The notes under the pieces: generated by a model
What the model saw: the letters and a program-made list of their open reading frames with translations, nothing else
Told to the model about the DNA's origin: nothing
Databases searched by the model: none
Assembly: GCA_900642245.1 (NCBI GenBank)
Contig: CAAAJI010000007.1
Span: forward strand, 572,235-636,234
Direction of reading: 5' to 3'
Source: Fragilaria radians
Taxonomy: Eukaryota; Bacillariophyta; Fragilariophyceae; Fragilariales; Fragilariaceae
Length of the DNA stretch: 64,000 bases
Made by a program: the position numbers and the translations under genes
In this document: positions 11,217 to 21,687 of the stretch, one piece after another
Numbering within the stretch: the stretch's first letter is position 1
Layout: each line of letters opens with the position of its first letter

Positions 11217-12323
11217 ATGAAACGCGACAGATGGGATTCCTCGGAAGATGAAGACGACAATGCCGCCTGCAATCAATCTCACCCACGGTCTACAGTCAGA
11301 AAAACGCTTAAGGATGATGCACAAAGTCTTTTCAAGCATAATCCTCTCCTACATGGCTGCAGGTCGGTTTATGATTGTTACGAACGTTTGGATCGAATTT
11401 CAGAGGGGGCATACGGCGTTGTTTGGAAAGCGAAAGATCTGGCAACTCAGGATATCGTAGCTCTTAAACAGATCAAATTTGAATCAGATATGACAAAGGA
11501 AGGATTTCCCATGTCGGCATTGCGAGAGATCAATATCTTGCTCTCACTTAGTCACGAATGCGTCGTAACGGTGCGGGAGATGGTGGTCGGTTCTGCCCTA
11601 GATAAAGTGTTTATGGTAATGGAGTTCATGGAAATGGATCTAAAAGAAGCAATCAATATAATGGGAAAAGATCCATTTTCACAATCAGAGCTCAAGGGGA
11701 TGCTTTTTCAAATATTATCTGGTGTACAACACATACATCGAAAGTGGTTACTACACCGGGATATCAAGACTAGTAACATTCTCGTTCATAAGTCAGGACG
11801 TATCGCTTTAGCAGACTTTGGACTGGCAAGGAAGTATCAGGATCCTCTAAGGCCGCTGACCCAAATGGTCATCACACTGTGGTATCGTCCACCCGAACTT
11901 CTATTTGGAGAAACTGTTTATGGACCAGCCGTGGACATGTGGAGTGTGGGTTGTGTTCTAGGAGAACTCATTACGAAAGATGCAATTTTGCAAGGAGAGG
12001 GAGAGCTTGATCAAATTGATAAGATCTTCCGATTAGTTGGAGTCCCGAATGAGAGGAATTGGCCTGACTTTGATAAGCTACCCAGTTCAGGGATATTGCG
12101 TTGGAAACCCCTCCAACATGGATCTGAGTTCGTTCGTAAATTCCCAATCAACTCACCAGCAGGTGGGCACACGTTTCTAGATCAGAATGGATTTGATCTA
12201 TTGTCAAATTTACTTAAGTTAGATCCTCAACAACGAATTAGTGCAGACAATGCACTAAAGCACAAATATTTCCAAGAGGGCGTTGCCAAGGCAACTCCAA
12301 GATTTCATTTCCGAAAGAAATGA
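11217..12323 (+). CDS. CDK11/PITSLRE-type cyclin-dependent kinase
   Basis: A 368-aa single-exon Ser/Thr kinase. After a short acidic N-terminus (SSEDEDD) it begins with GCRSVYDCYERLDRISEGAY, close to the start of the CDK11 catalytic domain. Visible catalytic features are the Gly loop SEGAYG (62-67), Lys84 in VALK, Glu104 in the alphaC helix, HRD at 180-182 followed by IKTSN, DFG at 200-202, the activation-segment Thr215 and TLWYRPPELL. The cyclin-binding PITSLRE signature reads PMSALRE. The C-lobe ends with an LDPQQRISADNALKHKYF block. CDK11 kinases act in transcription and pre-mRNA splicing, phosphorylating the splicing factor SF3B1 in animals. The long RE/RS N-terminal region of animal CDK11 is missing here. 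CDK10 is the nearest alternative assignment. Confidence 0.9.
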   Translation: MKRDRWDSSEDEDDNAACNQSHPRSTVRKTLKDDAQSLFKHNPLLHGCRSVYDCYERLDRISEGAYGVVWKAKDLATQDIVALKQIKFESDMTKEGFPMSALREINILLSLSHECVVTVREMVVGSALDKVFMVMEFMEMDLKEAINIMGKDPFSQSELKGMLFQILSGVQHIHRKWLLHRDIKTSNILVHKSGRIALADFGLARKYQDPLRPLTQMVITLWYRPPELLFGETVYGPAVDMWSVGCVLGELITKDAILQGEGELDQIDKIFRLVGVPNERNWPDFDKLPSSGILRWKPLQHGSEFVRKFPINSPAGGHTFLDQNGFDLLSNLLKLDPQQRISADNALKHKYFQEGVAKATPRFHFRKK

Positions 12324-14025
12324 AATCTTAACATGCATGTATCCATTTCTTCTATCATTTGCCTTTTAATACGTTTTATTCTGCTCAAAACTGGATATAG
12401 AGCATTATATGAATATACATATACCTCTGAAAAACAACATTGATACTCCGCTTCATCCAAGTTTAGTTCAAGTCCAGGCATAGGAAAGTCAACACTGATG
12501 TTATTTTCAAAAAGGTGAAACAGCATTGATAGACAGTAAGTGATTCTCAAAACTAGAAACGTGTCAGAGAAGGCAATTTTGTATACATGTAGTCTTAGGA
12601 GAAGTAATAATTTTGGAATGAATGAATGGAAGTGTCTAGCACGCATCTATGTACCTGACAAGAGAAAAATACAACGTATGTGTGCTGTATCATTGAAGAA
12701 TGTCTTGATGAAGCATCCATGACAACCTAAAACAGGATGTGGGCAACAAGAGGAGAGACCAAATTGTACCCATAAACCAGGCACATACTACCAAGTCATC
12801 AAAGTGCATAACATTATTCAACTCTTTTATAAGCCACAACTGAAATAAAGAATTGGTATAACAAGATTAGACCAAATCTCTGTTTATCAGAATACTGCTA
12901 GTTGTATAGTACTCAGCCCAACCTTCCAAGAAGTCATAAATCTCAAGCAAAAGGTACCTCCCTAGATCCTAACTGAAACCACTTCTTGAAGGAGAAGATA
13001 TCATTAGGTTTGTCAAATATGATGCACTAGACAAAATGTCATAAATGTTAATCCCAGTGTGCCTTTGTTTTTTCCACTTTTGGGAGGTAAGTAAATACAA
13101 ATTAGTAGCCTCATGATTGACTGGAATTCTTCCTTAGCCATAACCAATAAATAGGTTGCTCCAATTCTTCCCTTTATCTGCAAAGATCCATTGGCTCATC
13201 TTCTATTTTATTTCACAGTTCATCTCTGTCGCCACATTTAAACTCTCGGAATTACCTCAACAAGTCTGTACTTATTAATACTCCACTTCATGTGTCAATC
13301 CTTCTATGATTACCTGACAATCTAATGCAATGACATCAACCCAGACAAATTCCAATGTCAATCTTGACATCACTCTCTCTATTCTTTGACATTCTCAACC
13401 AAACTTAATTTTCCCTTAATGAAAGATTGCAGTGAAAGCCAGTGTCACTTGTTATATAGACATCACTACAAACAGCTGTAACAAAGACTCAGTGCTAGTT
13501 AAAAACTAAAAGAATATTTTTATTGCATTTCTAATTAACGAATTTCTTTATCCTAGTTTATTGGCGTATATCAAACACTTTTAAGGGCTCATTTATTTCA
13601 ATTTTCATGGTGGGAAACTCTTTCCATCCCTCAATTAATTCACTTGACTCTCATTATTATTTTCTCAAGGGCAACACTTCCCAAAGCAAGTAGCGGTTAC
13701 AAAATATCAAAAATAATATTTGATTTGGAAATGAAAATATATATTTCTTTCCCGTCCTTTTCATATCTCTTTTTCTCTGACCGAGCATATATGTATGTGT
13801 AAATTCAGCATCGTAACATTGTAACGCTCGATTTTCCTTTCTTACACATAAATAAAGAATTCGATTTGGAATCAACTAGTAGTTTCCAAGTACTACATTG
13901 AAAATGTCAAGTACAAATTGACGACAGCCCAAACCCTGACATCATCGTTGCTGACTTTATGCTCCAAGATCCCAATAGGACTTAAATATTATTTTTTATT
14001 TGAAATTTCTTGCGTTAACATCAGC
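12324..14025. other. Gene-free block of 1.7 kb
   Basis: The plus strand is locally C/T-rich around 13.0-13.4 kb. No supported reading frame, repeat or RNA gene was found. The right end is expected to hold the rubredoxin promoter. Confidence 0.4.
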
Positions 14026-14719
14026 ATGAAGTCGTTTGTAACAACTCTTCTCTTCTTAACCTTGATGGTCTTGTCGCAAGGATTTACGATTCAGCCATCG
14101 GCAGTGGCACGAGGTGTGATGAGAGTTACGGAATCCACTTCAAGTCTTCAAATGGTGTTTGGTAATCGCAAAACAAAAGAACAGGCTGCGGCATCAGCGA
14201 CGACAGTACCATCCAAGTACTGGGAAGGTGATTGGGTTTGCAAGGACTGTGGTTATATCTATAATAGAGTAAGTGTGATCACGATGTTGTCCTATGATCA
14301 ATTACTATTTCCCTGGGAGTGGCGCTGAAAAATGGTGCATGTCGGCCATCCGACAACCACTTACTTTTCGTAGTCGAAGGGATTTGTGATGCTGGAGTTC
14401 AAATTGAGAAAAGAATTCTAGCACATCAATTTATTCGGGTATAGTTCTCACTTCTCAACAAACCTTAAATGTGTCTGACAGACCTTTCCCCATCCTCCAA
14501 TCCTCCTCACAGGCTGAGTGTGCAGGAATGTTCTTTGAAGAACAGGGACCTGGATTTCGCTGTCCTCAGTGCTCAGGCCCTCGCCGTCGATACGCTAAAA
14601 TGGTGGGTGATCGTGTTGGAACGACCTTAGATGGTGGCGATGCTCCAATCTTGATTTTCAGCTTTGGTGGAGTCATTGCCACCATAGCCTTTGGAATTTG
14701 GGCCGTTAATAACTTGTAG
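14026..14719 (+). CDS. Plastid membrane-anchored rubredoxin (RubA/RBD1 type)
   Basis: Two exons, 14026-14268 and 14513-14719, with a 244-nt phase-0 intron (gtaagt...cacag), give 149 aa. ATG 14026 is the first Met; the frame upstream is open only from a TTG. The N-terminus is a signal peptide (FVTTLLFLTLMVL) ending SQG before FTIQPS. This gives Phe at +1, which fits the diatom ASAFAP-like plastid import motif. The mature domain has both iron knuckles, CKDCGYIYN and CPQCSGPRRRYAK, each with a CxxC pair; the intron lies between them. A C-terminal transmembrane helix (ILIFSFGGVIATIAFGIW) follows. Membrane-tethered rubredoxins of cyanobacteria and plastids are needed for photosystem II assembly, so a thylakoid role is inferred. 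Family assignment is firm. Confidence 0.9.
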
Positions 14720-15115
14720 TGCTTAGGCAGTATTTCAATGAAGGTTGGATAGCTTGTCATTCTCAAGTTTTGACTACAACAAGACCATCTCGCTCGTATC
14801 ATCGGTGAAACGATTTCATGGAAATCATGACATAGTAATGACTTGAATTCCTGCCACTAAAACGCTAAGAATGAAAAGTTAGTAATATTTTATATGACAA
14901 ACCTTGTAGTAGATAAAGACTCTCATGAGACCTAAAAGATAGTTACAAGCATCTTTTAATTCTCAAGCATGACGCTCAGCGTTCTTTTGAGGTACCTTAC
15001 TATTCCAGTTCTCACAGTCGAGAGACCTAATCCAACAGTGAAAAGAAATATCTCCTAAAATACAAAATTTAATATCATCTTCAATGGGTTAAAAATCTGG
15101 GATCGCGAAGGTTGT
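14720..15115. other. Convergent 3' spacer
   Basis: Spacer between the stop codons of the plus-strand rubredoxin gene and the minus-strand HA-repeat gene. It presumably carries both 3' untranslated regions. Nothing else was seen. Confidence 0.4.
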
Positions 15116-17944
15116 CTATTGGTCTATGGCACAGTTTTCTTCCTTGATTTCTGAAATTGAGTAAACAGGTACTTCTTCGCGGTCAGATTTAATGGAGGGG
15201 TCAACTCCTTTCGACATTTGGGGCTCCCCTTTCGAATCGTCTTGGTCGATATTCGGCTTACTAGCGGCAATCGGATTCGTCATTGAGGATTTCAAATGAA
15301 TGAACGAAGCTTGTGAGGAGGGTATGTTGGCTTCATATGAGTTTTCAACAGCTATCGTAAGACATGATGTCACTTCGTCGGGAAGGGAGCTGCTACTTTC
15401 CGGCACTTCTATCTTTTCTGGTATTGTGGTACTATTCACTGCCGATACCGCTGGCTTTACAGCAGTTACGTTACTTTTTATTGGAGTTTGCAATTGCGAG
15501 ACTGGAATTATAGAACGCCGTTCATGTACGGACCATTTCAAGCCGAGCAAATTTAACTTGTCAGCAAATTCTTTCTTCAACTTATGCTTCTGTTTAGCTG
15601 TTCTTTGGCGATTTATCCATCTTCCTAATGCTTTCGGTGGTGTGTCATTCGTTTTGTAGTTCGCTGGGACATTCCCATCCCACTCACCTTCTGCATCCTT
15701 CCTTTCCTGCACGTACACAAGTAAAGTTTCGTACATGGATTCCCAGGATGTTGTCGACAAAACAGACCATTTAAGACCAATTGCTTCCAGCTCCTTAATA
15801 AATTCGCTAAAGTGAGAAACAAAAGGCTTAGATTTCCCATGAGAAAAATGGCTTACCGTTTCCCTATCTTTTCTTAACTTCCCAGCTTGATACAGACTAC
15901 GCTGGCGATTTATCCATCTACCAAGATTCCTCTCTTCACCATTTTCATCCAAGCATGACGAGGAGCCTTTTATTTTATAGTTTGTCGGAACATTCCCGTC
16001 CCATTCAGAACCGTCTTTCGTCTTTTCGGCTACATACAAGTGTAGTTCATCCATCATATCTTGCCAAGAATTTGTCGACAATACACTCCACTTAAGGCCA
16101 GTGCTCATTAATTTCAGCTCTCTCTCCTTTCTCAGAACACCTTTATGTTTCGCAGAACGTTGATTATTTATCCATCGCCCGAGAGCCTTGCCATCTTTTG
16201 TCTTAAATGTGGTGGGGACATTTCCATCCCACTCTACTTCTTTTTTTTCTTTTTCTGTCATTCCCGTCGTGTCCACTTTTTGATCCTCTACAAATTCCAG
16301 AAGACACTCAAACATTTCATCCCATTTTTGGGCAGCCGCTTTGTTCGCAGCGCTATACATGGAATATGATGCTTCTGGTACGTACGGATTCTGTTTGGTT
16401 TTATTCAAAACTGTCTTTTGACTCGCCGATGGTTTTGATTTTTTCTTTCCAGACGAAAGAGTTAATTCGCCGTTTTCAGGTGGAACATAACCAGCTGCTG
16501 CTCTTGCGCGCGCTCTGATTTCTTCCATATCTCGTTCGCTCTTGGAAGAAAAAGAAGTTAATTGTTGTGAGTCATGAGCATCTTCACTTTTAAGAAGTTC
16601 AATTCCTGCAAAACTCGCCAGATCTAATGCACCAGTAGCTGCTTCGGCAGCGTCTACAGCAGCAGCGACAGCATCGTAGTCGACTGAAATCGCGTTTGAA
16701 GTTGAAGACAACGACCTCTTTCTACCTCTAGATCGGTCCTCTTGCCTCTGTCGCTGCAGTTCTGCCTGTATTTCAGGTAAGGAAGAGGCATTACTAATAA
16801 TGTCGGAATGATCATCACGGATAATTTCCTTCATCAGATCCGAGCTTACACTGTTGGAACTTCCTGCTACGGTTTCGACGACGCGAGCCAATTCCGCTAG
16901 ATGATCCACTGTAGCCATAGCTGCCGATACGTATTTCTGAATGTCGGAGCCAACTTCGTATCCACTGTTGATGGATGGCTCACCAATCGATGCAATGGAA
17001 TAAATTCGATCACGAGAAAGCGAAATCTTGGACGGAACAGGATTATCTGTATCGGTGACAGTAGAATTATCAGATTCATCTTCGAGAAATGGTCGCTGAA
17101 GTGCAGATGCTGCAATAGCGGCTGCCGCTGCAGTCGTTTCCCCTACGATAGGTTGCTCTCCAAATCCTGTCGTGCTGCCGCACATCGTTATGGAGATATC
17201 GGACATTCCACCCCAAGACTCGAATCTATCCCTTCGTTTAAAAGAATTTCCCATAAGAGCTTCAACCAAAAGCTGACGATCTCCATGTGCCATAGTATGA
17301 CTGGATGACGAAGCTTGTGACTCCTCTTCGTCTCGTTGTCCAGGACGGTATTGCTTGACCTTATAATTTGCCAAAATAGAAGACGCCTCATCGCCCAGTG
17401 CTTCCAAATGATCTAGCGCTCCTGTTGATAATGTCGATGGAAGAGGTATGGTTGCAACTGTATCACGATCGTCAGATGCTGGATACAGCAAATGGCAAGC
17501 AGAGTCGGAAACACTTAGTAATCCATCATTAGCCCCAACGATCGAATCCATTGGCCCAAGTCCTATTGAGCAATCCTCTAAGCTCCCTATTGAGAACAAT
17601 CGTAGCCTTCCTTCAGATAGCTTTCTTTTCCGTAAAGGTCCTTCTGAGGCAAAATTTGTAATATCAAACGAAGCTCGACGCTTTTTGGGAGGAACTTGGG
17701 ATAGTACCTTAGAATTGTTTCCAACCTCGGATTTCCATTGAATCAATGCTGAATTATTACTGCTAGAAGCTGCTGTAGCTTCTGCCAAGTTAGATATGGA
17801 TGTAGTTGTCATTAATCCATCTGAATAACTGCTTTCGGAACGAGATGCTGCCGCGGAGTCGTGTGATGACTTACGTTTCTTACTAGGTAAAATAGCAGAA
17901 GCCGAAGCCGAAGCCATTGTAACTGCTTCAGTAGATAGAGACAT
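15116..17944 (-). CDS. Helicase-associated (HA) domain repeat protein, nuclear, no helicase
   Basis: A 942-aa single-exon protein from ATG 17944; six more codons upstream begin at GTG. Three HA repeats lie at roughly aa 537-620, 624-730 and 733-807. Each has a W..M...L..YV segment, then WDGNVP..YK, LGRWIN.QR and GLKWSV. This matches the helicase-associated domain family, which is strongly expanded in diatoms and usually found there without helicase motifs. The N-terminal 530 residues are low in complexity, rich in Ser and Ala, and contain basic clusters that look like nuclear import signals (PSKKRKSSHD, PPKKRRASF, PLRKRKLSEG). The C-terminal 135 residues are Ser-rich and acidic. HA domains are thought to bind nucleic acid, so a DNA-binding regulatory role is plausible but not shown. 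Confidence 0.85.
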   Translation of the reverse strand: MSLSTEAVTMASASASAILPSKKRKSSHDSAAASRSESSYSDGLMTTTSISNLAEATAASSSNNSALIQWKSEVGNNSKVLSQVPPKKRRASFDITNFASEGPLRKRKLSEGRLRLFSIGSLEDCSIGLGPMDSIVGANDGLLSVSDSACHLLYPASDDRDTVATIPLPSTLSTGALDHLEALGDEASSILANYKVKQYRPGQRDEEESQASSSSHTMAHGDRQLLVEALMGNSFKRRDRFESWGGMSDISITMCGSTTGFGEQPIVGETTAAAAAIAASALQRPFLEDESDNSTVTDTDNPVPSKISLSRDRIYSIASIGEPSINSGYEVGSDIQKYVSAAMATVDHLAELARVVETVAGSSNSVSSDLMKEIIRDDHSDIISNASSLPEIQAELQRQRQEDRSRGRKRSLSSTSNAISVDYDAVAAAVDAAEAATGALDLASFAGIELLKSEDAHDSQQLTSFSSKSERDMEEIRARARAAAGYVPPENGELTLSSGKKKSKPSASQKTVLNKTKQNPYVPEASYSMYSAANKAAAQKWDEMFECLLEFVEDQKVDTTGMTEKEKKEVEWDGNVPTTFKTKDGKALGRWINNQRSAKHKGVLRKERELKLMSTGLKWSVLSTNSWQDMMDELHLYVAEKTKDGSEWDGNVPTNYKIKGSSSCLDENGEERNLGRWINRQRSLYQAGKLRKDRETVSHFSHGKSKPFVSHFSEFIKELEAIGLKWSVLSTTSWESMYETLLVYVQERKDAEGEWDGNVPANYKTNDTPPKALGRWINRQRTAKQKHKLKKEFADKLNLLGLKWSVHERRSIIPVSQLQTPIKSNVTAVKPAVSAVNSTTIPEKIEVPESSSSLPDEVTSCLTIAVENSYEANIPSSQASFIHLKSSMTNPIAASKPNIDQDDSKGEPQMSKGVDPSIKSDREEVPVYSISEIKEENCAIDQ

Positions 17945-19709
17945 ATTCAATACTCTGTACACTCAGATGATAAATGAAGGAAAGAATTGGTGATTTTAAG
18001 GAGTGGTGTCTTTTGGTTAAGCACACTTTGATTGCGAGCAGTCAAGGCAAAGTCACAACTTTTGAGTTGACTTGGTCTTCCTTCAAATATCCTCTGTACC
18101 GGTTTTCAGCTTGATAGATACGAAATTTTAATTTCGTTTCGATCGTCCTCTTGATAGGTTAACGTCTGAATGAGCACACTTCTTGACGGGCTTCGAGGAT
18201 TGTTGAACGTCCAGATTCTTGTTCGACCAACAGATAGTTTTCCCCACCAGTTAGTCCTTGGGAAATAGCTGCTCCCCACCTTAAGCCCGACAGTACATAT
18301 CGAATGGTTGACTTAGTGTACTTCCTGAATACTACTACTGTAATAATGAAAACAATGCCAATTGTGTACTGTATATCATTCAAGATTCCTATACATGAGT
18401 ACGCAAACCAAAAAGTTTATGAAAAACAATGATTATCAACTTTACTAGGAATCCCAACACCACTCCTTTGTCATCAAATTTTGAAAACATATTTTAGCTT
18501 TTTTAGGCGCCATGCACACACGAGATACAGAGTCTGAGCCTGTAAACATAGGTGAAGTTGTGCAAGCTTTCAGGGCCCAGAGAGAATCAAGAAAGATTGT
18601 ATTTCAAGTGCAACGCTCAATATGGCTTTTCTTGAAATAGAAGGATCTGTAGTTGATCCAAATAAACAGCTTATTTTTGCACTGACGCTCATTTTTATAA
18701 ATGAATTAGGAGGGGTAACGGACAAGGAATGGTCAATAACTGAGTAACAGTGATAATGCTTATTGATTACACACCAAATGATGCCAATGATATCTCCAGA
18801 ATATAAAGCACGAACATCGAGCAAAATATAGATATTGTTGACTTTCTAAGAGCACAGATGTATAAAGCACAAGGGTTAGGTGTAAAACCCTTCGGAAAGG
18901 TATCCGTCATAGTGTACTTAACATGCGTTAATCCATAATGAGGTGAGATGGAAATGCCTCGTTTAGGGAGTCATGGAATAGTTGCGCTGAATAAATACCA
19001 GAAAAATCAATGGCATTAGCAAGGTGAAAGATATTCTAAATCCCAAAATCACATTCATAACCAAAATCAACTTCAAAAATAGGTCCACTATTGCTAGGAA
19101 ATTAAACATTATGCTTAATCACACACACTTTCTATCAAAATAGCTGTTGAACTTAAGTAAGAAATTAAGAACAATTACAACAGTGGACATAACACCTCTT
19201 CTTTACCCTTCTGCGTAAGGGATATTGTAGTGAAGGGAGAATATATAATATTCACAAGGAATAAATCAGCCCCTGAATAGTTATCGAACTAAATAAAATA
19301 ATCATCATGAAAGATATTTAAAGATCAAGGGATTTAAGATTACTGGGCTGCTTGACATTGTTGTGATGATCAAATGTAAGATTCTTAATGTGGAATTCTA
19401 TGGTATGCCCTAGATTTCGTTTTTGTTAGTCCAGTAACATTCCAATGTTTTTCTTGTTTGACGATATCTTACGACTCTTAATATGCATTCTCGGATTTAG
19501 ATTTGTAATCTCTCTAACTTATACAAAAAATTCAACGTTTCCTCATGTTATCGGAGAATTTTAATTTATTTTCTACAAATGAAGGATTTCTCTGAATTCT
19601 CCGTAAGCATCCTCAGTGGCTTCAACCCAAACAATTAACTTTTAAATGTCTATTTCATTTTTCATCTTGATATGTATTTTTAGATACTATTTCCATCATA
19701 AGGGATCAA
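17945..19709. other. Gene-free block of 1.8 kb
   Basis: Contains the upstream region of the HA-repeat gene on the right of its start and the 3' flank of the Rieske gene at the far end. A 74-codon minus-strand frame with one hydrophobic stretch (18159-18383) was considered and not accepted. No repeats were recognised. Confidence 0.4.
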
Positions 19710-21303
19710 TTAAGTATGTGAGGGGCTTCGATCCGCGTAACCTGATTGAAAAGGGCTTCCTTCAATAACGGTCGCTAGCTGTTTGCAAATAAAGTAGGAG
19801 CCCAGGCTTAGGCTTAGAGTAAAAAGAAATAGGAATGGTCTGTAGCGCAGTAAAATGGAACTGGCGAAAGAACTTATTAGTCCTCCGGCTTGAATGCGCT
19901 GGATGACTTTCAGAGCTCGACGACATGATGCACACTGTCTGGAATGGTTTTTCCAGGGGTCTATTTGTTCTCTTCGGTCCATTAGTCGTAATGATGTAAA
20001 GTCTGCTGGACCAAACGTATTTTTTGGTGCTGTAGAGAAGCCATGTTGTACCCACCATTGGCGAAAGGCTTTTACCCCGAAATCAGATTGAGTGGGCAAA
20101 ATATAAGGAGAAGACGTAGAGGATCGCTTTCGAGTATTATATTCGGCATCATGAATCCAAGAATCTGTGTTTAAAAATCGATTTGAAGCAGCATGTTGAA
20201 TCCAAATCGGAAGCCAGTTACTGATTTGAAAAGTGTAAAGAATTCGAGACTTCCCAGCTTCTACTGGGACTACATGAATATTGAGAGCTGTTCTATATTC
20301 TTCAGAATCATTGATCTGTGTTCGGTAATGATACATAGTTGGCCTTTGAAATGAGACGATTCCTCTGGTGTAGAGAATTGTACAATTCATGAGTAAGGAA
20401 CAAAGAAGATTTTAACAAAAGAGTGTTGAGAGTCATGTTATGCACGTACTTTCGTTTCTTCTTTCGGGAAAAATCTTCGAAGGAAACTTCAATATGAGTA
20501 AAATTTGAAACAAATGTGTTCATAGGGATAGAAGATGCATCGGAGCGAAAGCTTTGCAGTCCATGGTGTGCAAATGGAATATGCGCTGGATCCATGAAAT
20601 TTTCAATGAGAAAATCTGCGGAATAGGGTAACTCTCTAACAAAGTAGATACTATTCTGCTCCATTTCGCGTCGAAGAGTATAAAACATATCTTCAGGCTT
20701 CATAGACTGCAAAAACATTTCGCCATGTATAGAAGAGGGCAAAAACGCGAATATTAAGTCCCCAGCAAGATGCGTTGCAAAATGGGTAGCAACAGCAGCA
20801 TGCTTTAGTTTTTTTGGCGCTATTTCGGATTCGTCTGCTTGTGGAATTCTTTGAAGTTTACCATCGGTATCAAACTGCCATCCATGGTAGGGGCATTCAA
20901 TACACCCTGTTTCGGGGTCGACTCGTCCTTGGCTAAGTGGAGCCAATCGATGGGGACATACATCAGCCATAACAGACCAAGATGTATCTTTACTTGTCTT
21001 TTCATCGTAATGACTCTCATGACCAGAGTTCCAGACTACCAAGTCTATACCCATTACACGAATCTTCTGAGGACCTAGGCCTGCGAGTGAATGTGCGGAT
21101 GCAATAGGAATCCATGCCCCAATTTTCGTGTTACTGTCAGGATCCTCATTTAGAGGAATAGTGATTGCATCTCCAGATGATAATTTGGATGATTGAAGCC
21201 TATAGTTAGTATAGTGATATTTATGCCTTAATGTCGATGTTTTGCCTAGGAAGAAGGCGGAAGAGAAACTAAGCGTACAGAGAAATGTGATAACAATGTT
21301 CAT
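19710..21303 (-). CDS. PAO/TIC55-family Rieske oxygenase, plastid
   Basis: Two exons, 21303-20450 and 20364-19710, with an 85-nt intron (GTACGT...CACCAG) in phase 2, give 502 aa. The N-terminus is a signal peptide followed by SSAFFLGK, consistent with diatom plastid targeting. The Rieske [2Fe-2S] ligands are C116-P-H118 and C137-P-Y-H140-GW. The mononuclear iron site is ENFMDPAHIPFAHHG (about 234-248). A C-terminal CASC motif (C429, C432) and a transmembrane helix at about 460-477 match the pheophorbide a oxygenase, TIC55 and PTC52 group, where the CxxC pair is a thioredoxin target. These enzymes oxygenate chlorophyll-derived tetrapyrroles or sit in the plastid envelope. The exact substrate is not determined. 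It is divergently arranged with the gene at 21688, separated by 384 bp. Confidence 0.9.
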
Positions 21304-21687
21304 GCTGTTTTTGGTTGTCGTCCATAAGAAATCAGTGTAATTTCCAGCGCAAGCATCAAGAGTAAAGATTCCTCATTCCCTTTTCGTCCATCTTTATTCG
21401 CAAGGCATGCCTGCCCATGCCGACTTCAGTATTCTTGTAAAAGAAAACCGATTATTTTGGTTGTACGTACGAAATATGGTTGAAACCATAGTTCGACAGG
21501 ATTAGAATGGCATATTCGCAAGTTTAGTTTAAGAGAAATGCATACATGTATAAACGCTCGAAACCGTTACTCTTAATTAAGTTTCTGCATTAGAATTTAT
21601 TGAAAATCTATACATTATTCTTCGAAAACCATCCCCTTTCTGGGACTCATGAAATTTAGTCCACATCGTCAATAATTAGTTGCAGCG
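21304..21687. promoter_or_regulatory. Shared upstream region of two divergent genes
   Basis: A 384-bp spacer between the ATG of the minus-strand Rieske gene and the ATG of the plus-strand gene at 21688. Both promoters must lie here or overlap. I see no element I can name with confidence. Confidence 0.4.

Noticed and set aside
18159..18383. 74-codon frame with a hydrophobic segment upstream of the HA-repeat gene
   Set aside because: One hydrophobic stretch in AT-rich DNA is expected by chance, and there is no homology clue. It more likely belongs to the upstream region of the HA gene.
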